Shown here: positions 10,117-21,147 of the stretch, one piece after another
Numbering within the stretch: the first letter of the stretch is position 1
How the letters are laid out: each line of letters begins with the position of its first letter
NCBI RefSeq assembly: GCF_029867415.1
Contig: NW_026705216.1
Location: 434,001 to 498,000 of the forward strand
Origin: Vicia villosa
Lineage: Eukaryota > Streptophyta > Magnoliopsida > Fabales > Fabaceae
Direction: 5' to 3'
Length of the DNA stretch: 64,000 nt
Made by a program: the position numbers and the translations under genes
The notes under the pieces: generated by a model
Told to the model about the DNA's origin: nothing
Databases searched by the model: none
Seen by the model: only the letters and a program-made list of their open reading frames with translations

Positions 10117-13019
10117 ATGCTGGGTGACCACTCACCTCTTCTGGGTGGCGGTGGAGACACATCAACACCCAACATGACGGCGGAAGGTGGTGGTGGTGGC
10201 GGAGTTGGATCAAATTCTGAAAGTGATATTGAAAGAAGTAGAATTGAAGAAGGTGAACGTAGCTTCGGCGGTAACCGGTGGCCGCGGCCGGAAACTTTGG
10301 CGCTTTTAAGGATACGATCCGATATGGATACTGTTTTTCGAGATGCAAGTGTTAAAGGTCCTCTGTGGGATGAAGTTTCAAGGTGAATTATTTTATGTAT
10401 GAATTTGAAATTTTCTCTAAGTTTATTAAGTTGCTTAATGTCATTGAATTTTATTACTTCATTTAAATTTTGAGGTTCTGAAATTTTTTAATTTTTTATT
10501 AAAAAAATTAATTTCATTGATGTAGAGATCTGAGAGAATTCAAGTTTGCTTCATTTTCCATTATTTGTTTTTGCATCTTCTACCAGTTTCTCAGCTTTTT
10601 GTATTTTTCTCTTTTCCTTAAAATTCTCTTCTTTTTTTTATAGCGGTTTGTTTAAATTATTAAAAAATAATTTAGATGTAAGCTAAATCATTTGTTTGTG
10701 ATTGATTTATTTTCTGACATTCACACTAAGTTTGATATTCATGTTCAATTTTCCAAATAAGTTACCAACTTGAATTGAGTTATCAAAAGCTGGATTTTCT
10801 TTTTTCCCCCTTTTATTTCGGTTACCAACTCTCATGGGAAATTAAAGTTTAATATTTTATTAAATTTTCTTAACTTAAGTTCATGCTTTTTTCATGGGTC
10901 ACATTTCTTTTCATCAAATCATGGAAATTTGTTACATAAATCAACAAAAAAAATTCATCATATTAACTCAGCTTCATGTTTTCATCTTTCTCTCTTTCAA
11001 GTTACTTCATTTTCCTTGCATTTCCATGATGCAACACTGCTTTAATTAATTCAGTGTAATTTCAACCTTTGTTTTATTTTATGCTTATTTTGTTTAATTG
11101 TTTCTTACCTTATGCTAATTCCCATGCTTTTTTTTAATCATGCATTTGTCTTGTAGCTGAATTTGATGAGATAAGATAAAGAGTACATAAACTTTTTTTT
11201 CTTTTTTATTTTATTTAATTTTTTTTTTTATATTTGCATCTCACTTTAATTATTAATATTCAGGAAGCTAGCAGAACTTGGGTTTCACAGAAGTGCAAAG
11301 AAATGCAAAGAGAAATTTGAGAATGTTTATAAGTACCACAAGAGAACTAAAGATGGTAGAGGTGGAAAATCAGATGGTAAAACTTATAGATTTTTTGATC
11401 AATTAGAAGCCCTTGATCATTTTCATAACCACCCTTCAACTTATCAACAACAACAATATCAGCCACAAAACCAATCAAAATCACCACAAATTTCAGCATC
11501 AATGTCAACACCAACACCGACACCGACACCGTCGCAAGTTGTTACAACTGGGATAACAGAATCAACAACAACAGTGCCAATGTCATTGCCACCAGTGGTT
11601 AACACAACCGTTAGTATCCCTCATCATGTAACTGTTTCATCAATTTCAATGCCTCAAAACAATGTTGTAACAACCCAAACCCAAACCCAAACAATGAATA
11701 TGAACCAAACAGTTTCCTCCATTAATCCTTCAACTAGTTTCCAACCACCAACAACAAACCCTATCACCACCATTCCTCTTCCACCTTTCCCTAACATTTC
11801 TCCAGATCTGCTATCCAATTCCATGGCGAGCTCGTACTCGACCTCTTCTGAAGACACAACGGAAGAAGGATCGCGAAAGAGGAAGCGGAAATGGAAGGAC
11901 TTTTTTGAGAGATTGATGAAGGAAGTGATTGAGAAACAAGAGGATTTGCAGAAGAGATTCTTGGAAGCCATTGAGAAACGGGAACAAGAAAAAGTGGCTA
12001 GAGAAGAAGCGTGGAGAGCACAAGAGATGCTAAGAATCACTAGAGAGAGGGAAATTCTTGCACAAGAGAGATCTATAGCTGCAGCAAAAGATGCTGCAGT
12101 TATGTCTTTCTTGCAGAAAATTGCAGAACAGCAAAATCTAGGAGAAACATTAAGTAACATCAACATTGCTCAACCACCTCCACCACAACAACCACAAAGA
12201 AATGCAACACCACCACCCGTTCCCGCACCAGCACCAACTCCAACTCCAACAGCAGCACCGGCACCAACATCAGCACCAGCTCCAACTCCAACAGCAGCAC
12301 CCGCACCAACATCAGCACCAGCATCAACATTAGCAGTACAAGTGCATGCACCACCGCCATTGCAACCACCGTCTGTTACAAAGCCGAGCCAACCAATTGT
12401 CCCACAGCAGCCATTGGTGATGAATAGGGAGATAGTAAGGTTTGATAATAACGGTGAGAATTTCATGGGAGCAAGTCCGTCGAGGTGGCCGAAAGTGGAA
12501 GTTGAAGCACTCATAAATCTGAGAACAAGCATGGACAACAAGTACCAAGAGAATGGACCAAAAGGCCCTCTATGGGAGGATATATCTTCAGCAATGAGAA
12601 ACCTTGGGTACAATAGGAATGCCAAAAGGTGCAAGGAAAAATGGGAGAACATAAACAAGTACTTCAAAAAAGTGAAAGAAAGTAACAAGAAGAGACCAGA
12701 AGATTCAAAGACATGTCCTTATTTTCATCAGTTGGATGCTTTATACAGGGAGAAAGGCAAAGGAGACAATTCCGGTGGCAGTGGCAGCGGCAGTGGTTTA
12801 AACTCGGCAGTGAAAGCAGAGAACATGGCCGCTCCGTTGATGGTGAGACCGGAGCAGCAATGGCCACCTCAACAAGAAGAGAGAAACCGCGGAGAGGAAG
12901 AAGATAATATGGATGAAGATGATAGAGATGGAGAAGAAGAAGATATGGATGAAAGTGGTAGCGGTGGTGGTAACTTTGAGATAGTTGCAAGCAAGCCAGC
13001 AGTGGGTGCATCAGCTTGA
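10117..13019 (+). CDS. GT-2/DF1-type trihelix transcription factor (two exons)
   Basis: Exons 10117-10382 and 11264-13019, joined across a GT...AG intron, encode 673 aa. ATG at 10117 lies in CAACCATGC and is the first in-frame ATG. The protein has two trihelix DNA-binding domains. The first, residues about 54-140 (RWPRPETLALLRIRSDMD, then KKCKEKFENVYKYHKRTK), is split by the intron. The second, about 496-586, has RWPKVEVEALINLRTSMD and KRCKEKWENINKYFKK. Between them lies a basic patch (RKRKRKW, about 293) leading into a long charged helix to about 380, the central alpha-helical region of GT-2 proteins. A Pro/Ala/Thr-rich linker follows. The C-terminus is acidic. Known family role: nuclear factors binding GT elements, acting in cell growth, trichome, root-hair and stress control. 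The first domain looks closer to DF1/GT-2 than to GTL1 by eye. It is the only intact host gene here. Confidence 0.93.
10383..11263 (+). other. Intron of the trihelix gene
   Basis: An 881-bp phase-2 intron, opening GTGAAT and closing TTAATATTCAG. It splits an Arg codon inside the first trihelix domain. Splicing is required: the first-exon frame stops within the intron, and joining restores the conserved VSRKLAELG segment. Confidence 0.92.
12224..12335 (+). repeat. In-frame 42-bp tandem repeat coding Pro/Ala/Thr
   Basis: The linker of the trihelix protein reads APAPTPTAAPAPTS twice, then a partial third copy, from a roughly 42-bp DNA repeat (CCAACTCCAACAGCAGCACC in each unit). Repeat number could vary among accessions without breaking the frame. 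Confidence 0.85.
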
Positions 13020-13330
13020 GCTGTAGACTGTAGTAGTAGTAGTGAACAGATGATGAGAATGAAGCAGCTGCAAAAAAGCTACAAGAATCCAAAATATGAG
13101 TTTGTTGGTTGGTCAGAGATAATGCAGGAGTTGTCGTGGAAGATGGTGGTTGTGGTGGTTGTGGTGGTAGTGGTGGTGGAGGAAAGAGTACTCTTTAGTG
13201 TGTGTGGAAGAATTTGAATATGTACGGTGGAATGACACATGGACTCTGAAGAGGGAAATTTTATGGCTATTGTTGGTTGGTTGGTACTTTGTTGTTGTAG
13301 CAAATATAGTTTTTCAATTTTATTAAATTT
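13020..13330 (+). other. Probable 3' UTR of trihelix gene
   Basis: After the TGA the sequence stays richer in G/C than the flanks. It includes a GGTGGTTGTGGTGGTAGTGG tract near 13145-13180 and then turns AT-rich with TTTTATTAAATTTC near 13318. No canonical AATAAA in a decisive position until about 13354 (TTAAATAACT). The poly(A) site cannot be fixed. Confidence 0.4.
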
Positions 13331-14771
13331 CTTTATTTTTTTGGGGTGAATATTAAATAACTCTAATCAAAGAGATATTTATGATAGAGTATAGAGTCAG
13401 GTCATGCTTCCAAATAATAAATTATAAAAATATATATATTTTGTACCAATCTTGTGTTATGTTTATGTTAGTGTAAGTTGAAGAATGGTGTCATAAATCA
13501 TAATACAGTAATTAATTAAGTTTAATCATGGCACTGAAACAAAGGTAAAATAATTTAACAAGATTTAACATAGAAAAATGTGATGAGGTTAATATTTAAG
13601 AAAAAAAGGTACATTGATCAATAGTTGAGAATTGAGATAGTGACCCTACTTTTATCATTGTAAGAGACCCACCCTAATGAAAGGCAAAAAAAACCAGCAT
13701 CACACATGGAGTAATAAACCCTTGAAGAAGGGTCCACTAGGAGGAATCTTGTGAGTAACCTCATCTCTGAAAAAAGAACCCAAAAACACTATTACCATGC
13801 AGTTCTTGTCTCTGTCAATAAACAAAGTGATGTGTTTTTCATTTCATGGTTAGTGTCAGTACTAAGAAAAGAGTTTATCAAGGTTCATAGTAATCTTCTT
13901 CATCATCTTATGCAAAAATCAACACAACTTTTTTTGTCAGCCTTTCATCTCCATATTATGGTTTTTTTTAAGATTGATTGTTTTTTCCATAAAGACGTAT
14001 AAATTGATTGGTTTATAAGTAATGTAAACAAAGACATTATGTAGTGCTTTTGGTATTATTATATATGCACATCAAATAGATTACTATAATATGCTAGGAA
14101 TTTCGTATAGAATAACACAAGTCACTATTTTTCTTTTGAAATTTGAAACTTGTAATCATATGGTGGGAATCTAATTCTCATATTTATACACCTGTATTTT
14201 TTAGTTTTAAATTTGTACTACTAAATAAATTTTTTTTTACGGAAAGTGAGAAAGATTTTTACCAGGGTTGGTGAAATATTCGAAAATGGTAGGTGCAGGT
14301 CATGCACAAATATCATAGTGCATAAAATTTGACTTATATATATGCCCTACAATTTTGTCTATTTTGATGAAAATGCTGTCTATTTGCGCGTTAAAGGAAG
14401 TGCCCCACAATATTGATTGGCCTGCATTTACCTCCTATGGTTTGGAATAATTATTCTGTTACATAGCCACTGTTTGGGACATAAACGCTCCAGTTGCAGT
14501 ACCTTCCTTTGCATGCATAAAAGTCTACGGACTCTATTCCTTTGTCGGAGCCAAAACTATTGATTCCATCATCACTTACCTTCGTATTGTTAATTCTCAT
14601 CAATCACAACAAATTCTATTTTTAAACTTTTTTGTGAACTCTATTTTCCGCTTATAACATTTCCATTCAAATTATTGCTGTTATTTTTTAATTAGTTTAG
14701 TGACAAGACTATAGTACATTTAGAAGAAAGAGGAATCCTAGCTTTTAAGTTAGGATCAATAAAGGAGATTA
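13331..14771. other. Intergenic DNA, nothing recognised
   Basis: AT-rich, with short frames that lack codon bias or known motifs (for example 13751-14002). No repeat termini recognised. Confidence 0.5.
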
Positions 14772-15022
14772 GGGTGTGTTTGGATTGGCGGTTGACAGAA
14801 TTGATTCTAGTAGAATTGAGTTTGGTAGAATTGATTCTAGTAGAATTGAGTTTAGCAGAATTCTGGAGGCAGAAGCTACAAATTCTAGCTTCAAGTAGAA
14901 TCAATTCTGGAGACAGAATCAATTCCATTTTTATCAAACCAAACATCTTAAAATTACCCAGAATTGATTCTACACCTCTAGAATTGCTTTTGGCCTTTTC
15001 AAAAGTCAAACCAAACATGCAC
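14772..15022. mobile_element. 251-bp foldback MITE
   Basis: The ends GGGTGTGTTTGGATTGGC and GTCAAACCAAACATGCAC are imperfect inverted repeats flanked by TA on both sides. The interior holds two 30-bp tandem units (AGAATTGATTCTAGTAGAAT...) and inverted copies of AGAATTGATTC. It is non-coding. The superfamily is uncertain. Confidence 0.65.
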
Positions 15023-15194
15023 TAAATCAATTTTTTTACCGTCATAGTTTCCAAATGCTAACTCGGTCTCTGTGGCACACATGGGACAATAAATTATAAA
15101 AGCTTAAGCATATTTATATAAACATTTTTTTTTTATGATTCTCATGCTTTGTGGATTATCATGTGCATTGTGTAAGAGAATTTAACGGGTCACC

Positions 15195-16062
15195 CAATGT
15201 TTTAAAAATTGGATTGGAGATTTAACCTGTGAAATTTTTGGTTTAAGGTTTAATCGGATCAGTCGGTTAAACATATGATCGAACCATTTATTAAATAAAC
15301 TAATAATATATACTAATTTTTGATAAATATGTCACACATAATCATATATTCACAACTTAATCAAATAAATATTTTTAAAATCAATTAAAAATATAATACA
15401 ACAACATTGATAGCACATATAATAACACTAGTTGGACACTTTATTTCAACCTTCATTTAAAAATAATTTGAACAAATTAAAGAATTACAATAAAATAAGT
15501 TAAACTTATTCAAACCAAAAGTAAAATAATAGAACATAATAATTAAAATAAAATTCAAATAATTAAGAATACCTAAATTAAAAAATGGAATACAAAAAAT
15601 AAACAATACAATACATTTAATTAAACAAAAAGCAAATTCGAGTTGAACTACGACAAACATATAATGGAGTGTGGTTGAAAGAAAAACTATAACTGAGTGA
15701 CAAAATTTAAAATTTTGTATGTTTGTAATAAAAACACATAATTCTTTTTTGTGATTGTAAAATGTATGTTAAGTTTTGATATTTACCTATTAAACTTAAA
15801 AAAAAAACACTTTGATATGTTTTTTGAAATCGAACGGTTTTACAAAACTGGCTCCGGTTCTATAGTTTGAATGGTTTTGGATGGTTTAATTCGATTTTTT
15901 CAATTCTACTCCGGTACGTTCTGACACACTTGCGGTTTTGAAAGATTGACTCAACCAGATTCATCTCCGATTCACGGTCTAATCAATTGAACTGACCGGT
16001 TCGATCCGATTCACGGTCTAATCAATTGAACAAACTGGTTCGATCCAATTTTTAAAGCATTG
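15195..16062. mobile_element. hAT-like non-autonomous element, 868 bp
   Basis: Terminal repeats CAATGTTTTAAAAATTGG and CCAATTTTTAAAGCATTG are inverted. Flanks GGGTCACC (15187-15194) and GTGTCACC (16063-16070) form an 8-bp target duplication with one mismatch, as expected for hAT. Near the right end a 41-bp unit (GATTCACGGTCTAATCAATT...) is repeated in tandem. No transposase frame is visible. Confidence 0.7.
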
Positions 16063-16070
16063 GTGTCACC

Positions 16071-16784
16071 CCAGTTTCACCCGACATCCTCAAATATTTT
16101 TATGATAGTTAAAATACATTTTCTATTATTTTCCTTTCAAAAAGTTTGTATTCGATAAAAAAGTTTCACTTTGAAAAATTGGAAAAAAAATTTAAATTTC
16201 CGATAGTTATACATAAAAAATCAGTACAAAAAATTTTAAAAATAAGATTTTGATGGAATTGTACTAGATATGTTAAAAATCGATAAGAATTTTTACTGCA
16301 TTTTTTGAAATATCCGGTATTTTGTTGCATTTTTACCGCTTAGTTTATGAAAAACAAGCATTTTGTAAAACGAGATTTTATTTACCAAACTGCCACCGTC
16401 TATACTTGTTACACCTTTTTTTGTAAAACGAGTGTAAGTTTACAAATTATATTCTTGTTTTTGCACTAATATTCTGAATATTCCTTATGAACTATTTATT
16501 TCCTACAGATATTTCTAAAAATCTGGAAAAAACCTCAAAACTTCAAATATTTTGAAAATTTTGACATACTGAAATTTTTGCCTACTTTAAAAAATTTGGT
16601 AGTTCAAAAGACTTCAGTTGTACGGTCTATATCTTAAAGGTTCCCATGCAGATATTACATCGTTTTTTACCACTAACGTTGTATGTTTTACTTACACGTT
16701 TTCTTTTTAATTTGTTGAAAACTTAATAGGCTTTCGGTATCTCTGATATTGATTATTTATTCTATATATGTTGTAAATGACATA
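16071..16784. other. AT-rich sequence flanking the MULE remnant
   Basis: No frame. It includes a repeated TTTTGTAAAACGAG word (16350-16435). It may be the 5' noncoding part of the Mutator-like element whose remnant follows. Confidence 0.3.
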
Positions 16785-17100
16785 TATCTCCCTCTCAAGC
16801 TGACGTATTAGAATGGGCACGATCCATTGGTAAACAACATCGTTCTATTGTTGTTACTATTCATTCTGATACCCCAAATGGAATCATAAGGAGGAAGATA
16901 AATTGATTATGGGTTGTAAGAGAGGAGAAAACTACAAAAAGAAGAATTCTTTTGATGGAAGTTATAGAATGAAAGTTAAATGTCCATTTATACTGAGATC
17001 TATGCTAAGTGGTAGTTAAAAGGTTATGGTTAGGTGTGGGTTTCACAATCTGTTAGCTCCACAAGCTTTGAGGTTGGTTGGCATTAACTTTGCTAAAACA
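16785..17100 (+). pseudogene. MULE transposase/FAR1-type N-terminal domain remnant
   Basis: Plus-strand translation gives SPSQADVLEWARSIGKQH then VVVTIHSDTPNG. After a +1 shift near 16905 it continues IMGCKRGENYKKKNS, KCPFILRSM and VRCGFHN. The order (SREEVLEW-like start, GCxRGGxYK, CPFxLR, CGxHNH) is that of the N-terminal zinc-binding region of plant Mutator-like transposases related to FAR1. There are a stop (in GS*KVMV) and at least one frameshift, and the rest is missing because a copia LTR starts at 17129. Non-functional. Confidence 0.65.
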
Positions 17101-17713
17101 TGCCTCAGGTGAAGATATCAGACAAAATGTTATAACACCCTAACTGATACAACAAAATTGGACTTCAAGCATAACTGTTCTGGTACAACAGAGTTTGAGC
17201 TTGTTTGAAACGAAAAATATTCTAACAGATGTCGTAACATCATGATCCAGAACATCAGTGCAGAGCTGTTTTAAATCTTAACAAATTTAGTTGGATCCTG
17301 AGAGATTTATTCAAGATATATCTTAGTATATTCTGCAGGTCAAGATGATTTTATCTGGAATAAAGAAGTCAAATCTCCAACAAAATTAATATTTATATAT
17401 TAAAGATTGAAGATTTGAAGATTTGGTGCAAGATTTAAGGAGAGCTTACTAGAAGATTGGTACAACTTCAAGGGTGTGGATTAAGCATTTATGGATAAAG
17501 AATTCAAAGTCCAAAGACTTTCGAAGACTATATATAGACAACCCTAGACCTAGTATTTTGCATCTGTTTTTGTTTATCTTTTCATAGTTTGTAAATTAGG
17601 ATTTAGGGTTTAAGGATTTTGAGAGTCTCTCGTGTAACTTGAGGTGTACGCCACCCTTGTATCTTCTGATACTTTTGGTAAACACTATTGTTCTCACTCA
17701 GAAACCTTTAGGT

Positions 17714-18342
17714 TAGGGATGACAACGAGTCGGGTCAGGTGCGAGTTTCACACTACCCAAACCTACATCCGAAATCACCATCCGAACCCGAACCCAAAGA
17801 AAATTCGGGTGGCAAAATAACACCCATGCCCACACCCGTTGGGTTTGGGTTTTTTCACCCAAACCCGAACCCGCAGCAAAATAGATAAAATATACTCCCT
17901 CCGTCCCACAATGGGTTACTCATTTGGATAAAATAATGTCCTAAAACGAATGACCCATTTCAATTTCCAATACACTTTTTACAATTCTACCCTTTAATTA
18001 TTATAAAGTTCACCATTCTCAATACATGATAAGGGTACTATAGCAAACACAATATTATCTCTCTTACCTTTTTACACTTTTATTAATTTGTGTGAAATGG
18101 TGTGCTGGGTCACTGATTGTGGGACGGAGGGAATATTTTTCCTACAACTTTCCACAATATATATATATATATATAAGCGGGTGTGATTTCGGATTTTTAG
18201 TGCGGGTTTCACACTACCCAAACCCGCACCCGAAATATCGGGTGGCACCGGAATCCGAACCAAGTCACCCCGGGTTTTCATCCACTGACTCAAGTTCGGG
18301 TGCGGGTGAGCCCAACGGGTTTGGGTCTGCCTTCCATCCTTA
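17714..18342. mobile_element. hAT MITE with perfect 8-bp target duplication
   Basis: Starts TAGGGATGACAACGAGTCGGG-like and ends TCTGCCTTCCATCCTTA, inverted to each other. It is flanked by CTTTAGGT at 17706-17713 and 18343-18350. The arms repeat CACACTACCCAAACC and CGGGTTTGGG words. A Stowaway element lies inside at 17895-18133. Confidence 0.85.
17895..18133. mobile_element. Stowaway MITE, 239 bp
   Basis: Terminal repeat CTCCCTCCGTCCCACA and its inverted copy TGTGGGACGGAGGGA are the hallmark of Stowaway (Tc1/mariner) MITEs. TA dinucleotides flank both ends. It is nested in the hAT MITE. Confidence 0.92.
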
Positions 18343-18956
18343 CTTTAGGTAATGAGTTGAGTTTATGTTCTCACTCTTTAAGCTTTTATGTTTAAAGTTA
18401 AGTATTGTTCTTGATCAAAGCTTTTAAGAAAGATCAAGCTCTGCTCTTAGTTGAAGCTGTGAAGCAAGACTAAGTATATTTTACTAGAAGTGTAGTCTTC
18501 CCTTATCACTAGTTTGTGACTTGTTATTTGAAGTGTGATCTTCTGTTAGGTGAAAGTTCGTTGATACAGTAACTGGGACCGAGACTGTTAGACATCGCAA
18601 CGGTGATTGGAAGTGAGATGGGATTTCTCATATCTAGGAGGTTCTTAGGTAGAGGTTGAACAGGATAGTGATTAGGATGGAAAGTTGTAAGCATGGGACT
18701 TGTTTAGGCTTTGAACTACTACTATAGTGGACTTCCTTCCTAGCTTGGTAGCCCCTAAAGTAGGTGATGTTTCACCGAACTAGGTAAATAATTATGTGTG
18801 TTATTTTTGTTTCTGCATATTTATTTTCTAAATAATCATAAAGTTTTAAAATTCTGGTCAGGATGTTATAACATATGTGGGAACATCTGTCTCGACATTA
18901 GTTCTATTATTAAGATATCACTATCAACATGTTATGCTTGTATCAATGAAATTTCA

Positions 18957-18975
18957 ATTGGTATCAGAGTAGACA
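18957..18975 (+). promoter_or_regulatory. Primer binding site (initiator Met tRNA)
   Basis: TTGGTATCAGAGTAG lies directly after the copia LTR end and matches the 3' end complement of initiator tRNA-Met with minor change. Confidence 0.6.
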
Positions 18976-19263
18976 CCCTGGCCCATTAGATGAACTTCAT
19001 GGAGTATTTTTCTGGTACTACTGTTCTTTATGAAGACTGGAATAATAGAATTTTGGGATAGCATATCTTGAAGAATAATCATGATAGGAGAATCCTGGTT
19101 GTGAAGAGATTGAAGAGAAGAGTATGAGTTGGTTCTATGTAATCTCGAAGTCATCAGCACCATGTTCTATGGGGTTGGTATGTTTCTTTGTCAAGCTCAT
19201 TATCACTTGTTTTGTGGTCAAAGATACTTCGGAAATTCTCAAGTCCACTCATAAAGGCACATC

Positions 19264-19806
19264 TTAGTGTGTTGGGTATGAATGGATCAGAAGAAAAACT
19301 GATATAGCAAATGGAATTATATTGTACCTGTAGTTGGCATGCTCTGTCATGAACACTGTCTTATTCATGTCTTTCTCGGTCATGGGTGTATGATTGTATA
19401 CATAATAGACATCCATGAAGTACAAGAAGCTTGCATCTTGCAACGATGCCCTCCAACTTATCAATGTTAGGGAGAGGATGAGAATATTCAGGGAATGTTC
19501 TGTTGAGGATGGTATAGTCAACACACATAAGCCATTTTCTAATGGCCTTATTGGATAATATGATGTTAGATAGCCATTTTATATAGTTCAATTATGATAT
19601 AAAGTTTGTTTGCAAGAGTCTCTCCATAATATTTTTTATGACTTCAGCTTTCTTAGGTGACTAATGTCGTCTTTGGGATACATATTTGGTAGTAGGGTCT
19701 ATGTTCAGTTGATGGCAACCCACGCCAGGGTCGATGCCAAATTAGAGTTACATGCAAACATGTTAGTGGTTTCTTTGAGGAACCTAATGAGTGCATCTTC
19801 CACCAG
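19264..19806 (-). pseudogene. Ogre/Tat-type reverse transcriptase fragment
   Basis: Minus-strand frames read KWLMCVDYTILNRTFPEYSHPLPNIDKL (19591 leftwards) and, in another frame, TEKDMNKTVFMTEHANYRYN, then a break near 19300 in place of the polymerase centre. Upstream, 19806-19650 gives ALIRFLKET and PTTKYVSQR-like words, the linker that precedes the reverse transcriptase in Ogre/Tat polyproteins. Three or more frame breaks. Its protease continues at 29774-30240, beyond the inserted Tekay material, so both are one dead element. Confidence 0.75.
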
Positions 19807-19844
19807 GTGAGAGGGGTAAAAATATGGCCAAGTTTCTGAAGTGG

Positions 19845-21147
19845 ATCGTCGGGCGAGTCACTTCTTTCGCCGAGCAAAAAGGCCCTATTCTGCCAAAATT
19901 CTAAAGTGCATAACTTTTGATCCGTAACTCTGTTTTATGTGTCGTTCGAATAATTAGGAAGCTAATGTAATTATCTATATGATAGAAGTAGAATGGTTGG
20001 CACTTGATGAATTAATTATGATGTTGTTATGTGAAGAACATGTAATTATGCATATGTGCGTTATGGATTGATGATTTGTGAGTAACATTGTTAATATGTT
20101 ATGTGATATAATATTCATGATGTGTGTGAATGAATACGTGCGATTTGGATGTATTTGTTGAGAAGGATTACTTGATGCATGTTGTGCAACTTTTGGTGAA
20201 TAATTCATGAGTTGGATTATTGTGATATGCCTGTATAATTAAGGTTGCATGATAATCTTAATTGCATATGTTGTGTAATGTTGTACATGCATTCATGGGG
20301 ATATTGTACTCCGAGTAGGCTTTGATCCTTGTATGGAAATAGAGGCGGCTTTGTTCCTTTTTTGAATTTGGAAGCGGTGAATTATACGTTCATATTTGAG
20401 GGCTTTGATCTTGTCCGGATCAGAAGCGTGACTCTAGTTTTTGAATCGGAAGCGGTGAGCTTGATACTCACAATGGTACCACATGCATGAGTCATATTAA
20501 TTGCATTTCGAGTCGCATTTTGTGTTATGTGATTACTTGAATTGATGTGATTTGTGATGATTGTGTTTGGATTCTATTTTGAGCTTTGTTGCATATTTGA
20601 CTATGTGAAATAGATTCGAGAAATGCTATTTACATGATTATGCGAAGTGTGATGAATTCTTGTATATATATGTTATGCATTGCTTATTAATATTTCTACG
20701 ATGATGTGAATTTTCATTCTTCTGTTGGGATGATCTTCTATGCGACATCACTCAGGTACCAAAGATAGTGGTGCTTTTCCTAAGGATAGCAGGAAAGCCT
20801 AGATGGTCTTCTTTTCCGTTTGATTAGGTAGTGAATCGATGCTCTGGTCATGTAACACTTGGCGATTTTTAGTGTCGAACTCATGTTTTATTTTATTGAG
20901 ATGTATTATGATGTTTTCCTTATGGATTATGTATTTTTGAGATGTTAATGGTTGTTAAGTGGCCTTAGTGCCTAACATCCTTGGATTTGTTTATCTTATG
21001 TTGAGTCGATGAGGATATGGAAACATGATCATAGTATGGAAAATAATTATTGTTAATACATGAGTAGTTGTTATTTCCGCTGTGATATGCATTTGTTGAA
21101 AAACGTAATGTTTTATATGTGTTATATATTTATGACCAGGTGTATCT
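19845..21147 (+). mobile_element. Left part of older Tekay-like LTR relic
   Basis: It begins mid-LTR (5' end lost) with GTCGGGCGAGTC...TTTCGCCGAGC words and the motif GCATAACTTTTGATCCGTAA at 19908. Downstream it shares phrases with the young Tekay LTRs: GGTACCACATGCATGAG near 20475, GCTCTGGTCATGTAACACTT near 20840 and TTTCCGCTGTG near 21075. It is cut at 21147 by the Tekay insertion and resumes at 29631. Confidence 0.7.

Larger units (their letters stand above)
17129..18956 (+). mobile_element. Copia-type LTR carrying nested MITEs
   Basis: Starts TGTTATAACACC and ends ...GAAATTTCA, followed after two bases by TGGTATCAGAGT, the initiator-Met tRNA primer site used by copia elements. Without the 629-bp insertion at 17714 the LTR is about 1.2 kb. 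The coding part that should follow is not recognisable beyond about 19000, where sequence of an older Ty3 element begins, so this is a 5' LTR of a truncated element. Confidence 0.6.

Noticed and set aside
11654..12688. Antisense frames of 140-172 codons across exon 2 of the trihelix gene.
   Set aside because: Shadows of the Pro/Ala-rich and helical coding sequence; no domains.
11502..13019. Treating exon 2 as a separate single-trihelix gene starting at the ATG at 11502.
   Set aside because: The upstream part of exon 2 completes the first trihelix domain begun in exon 1, with proper splice sites and phase.
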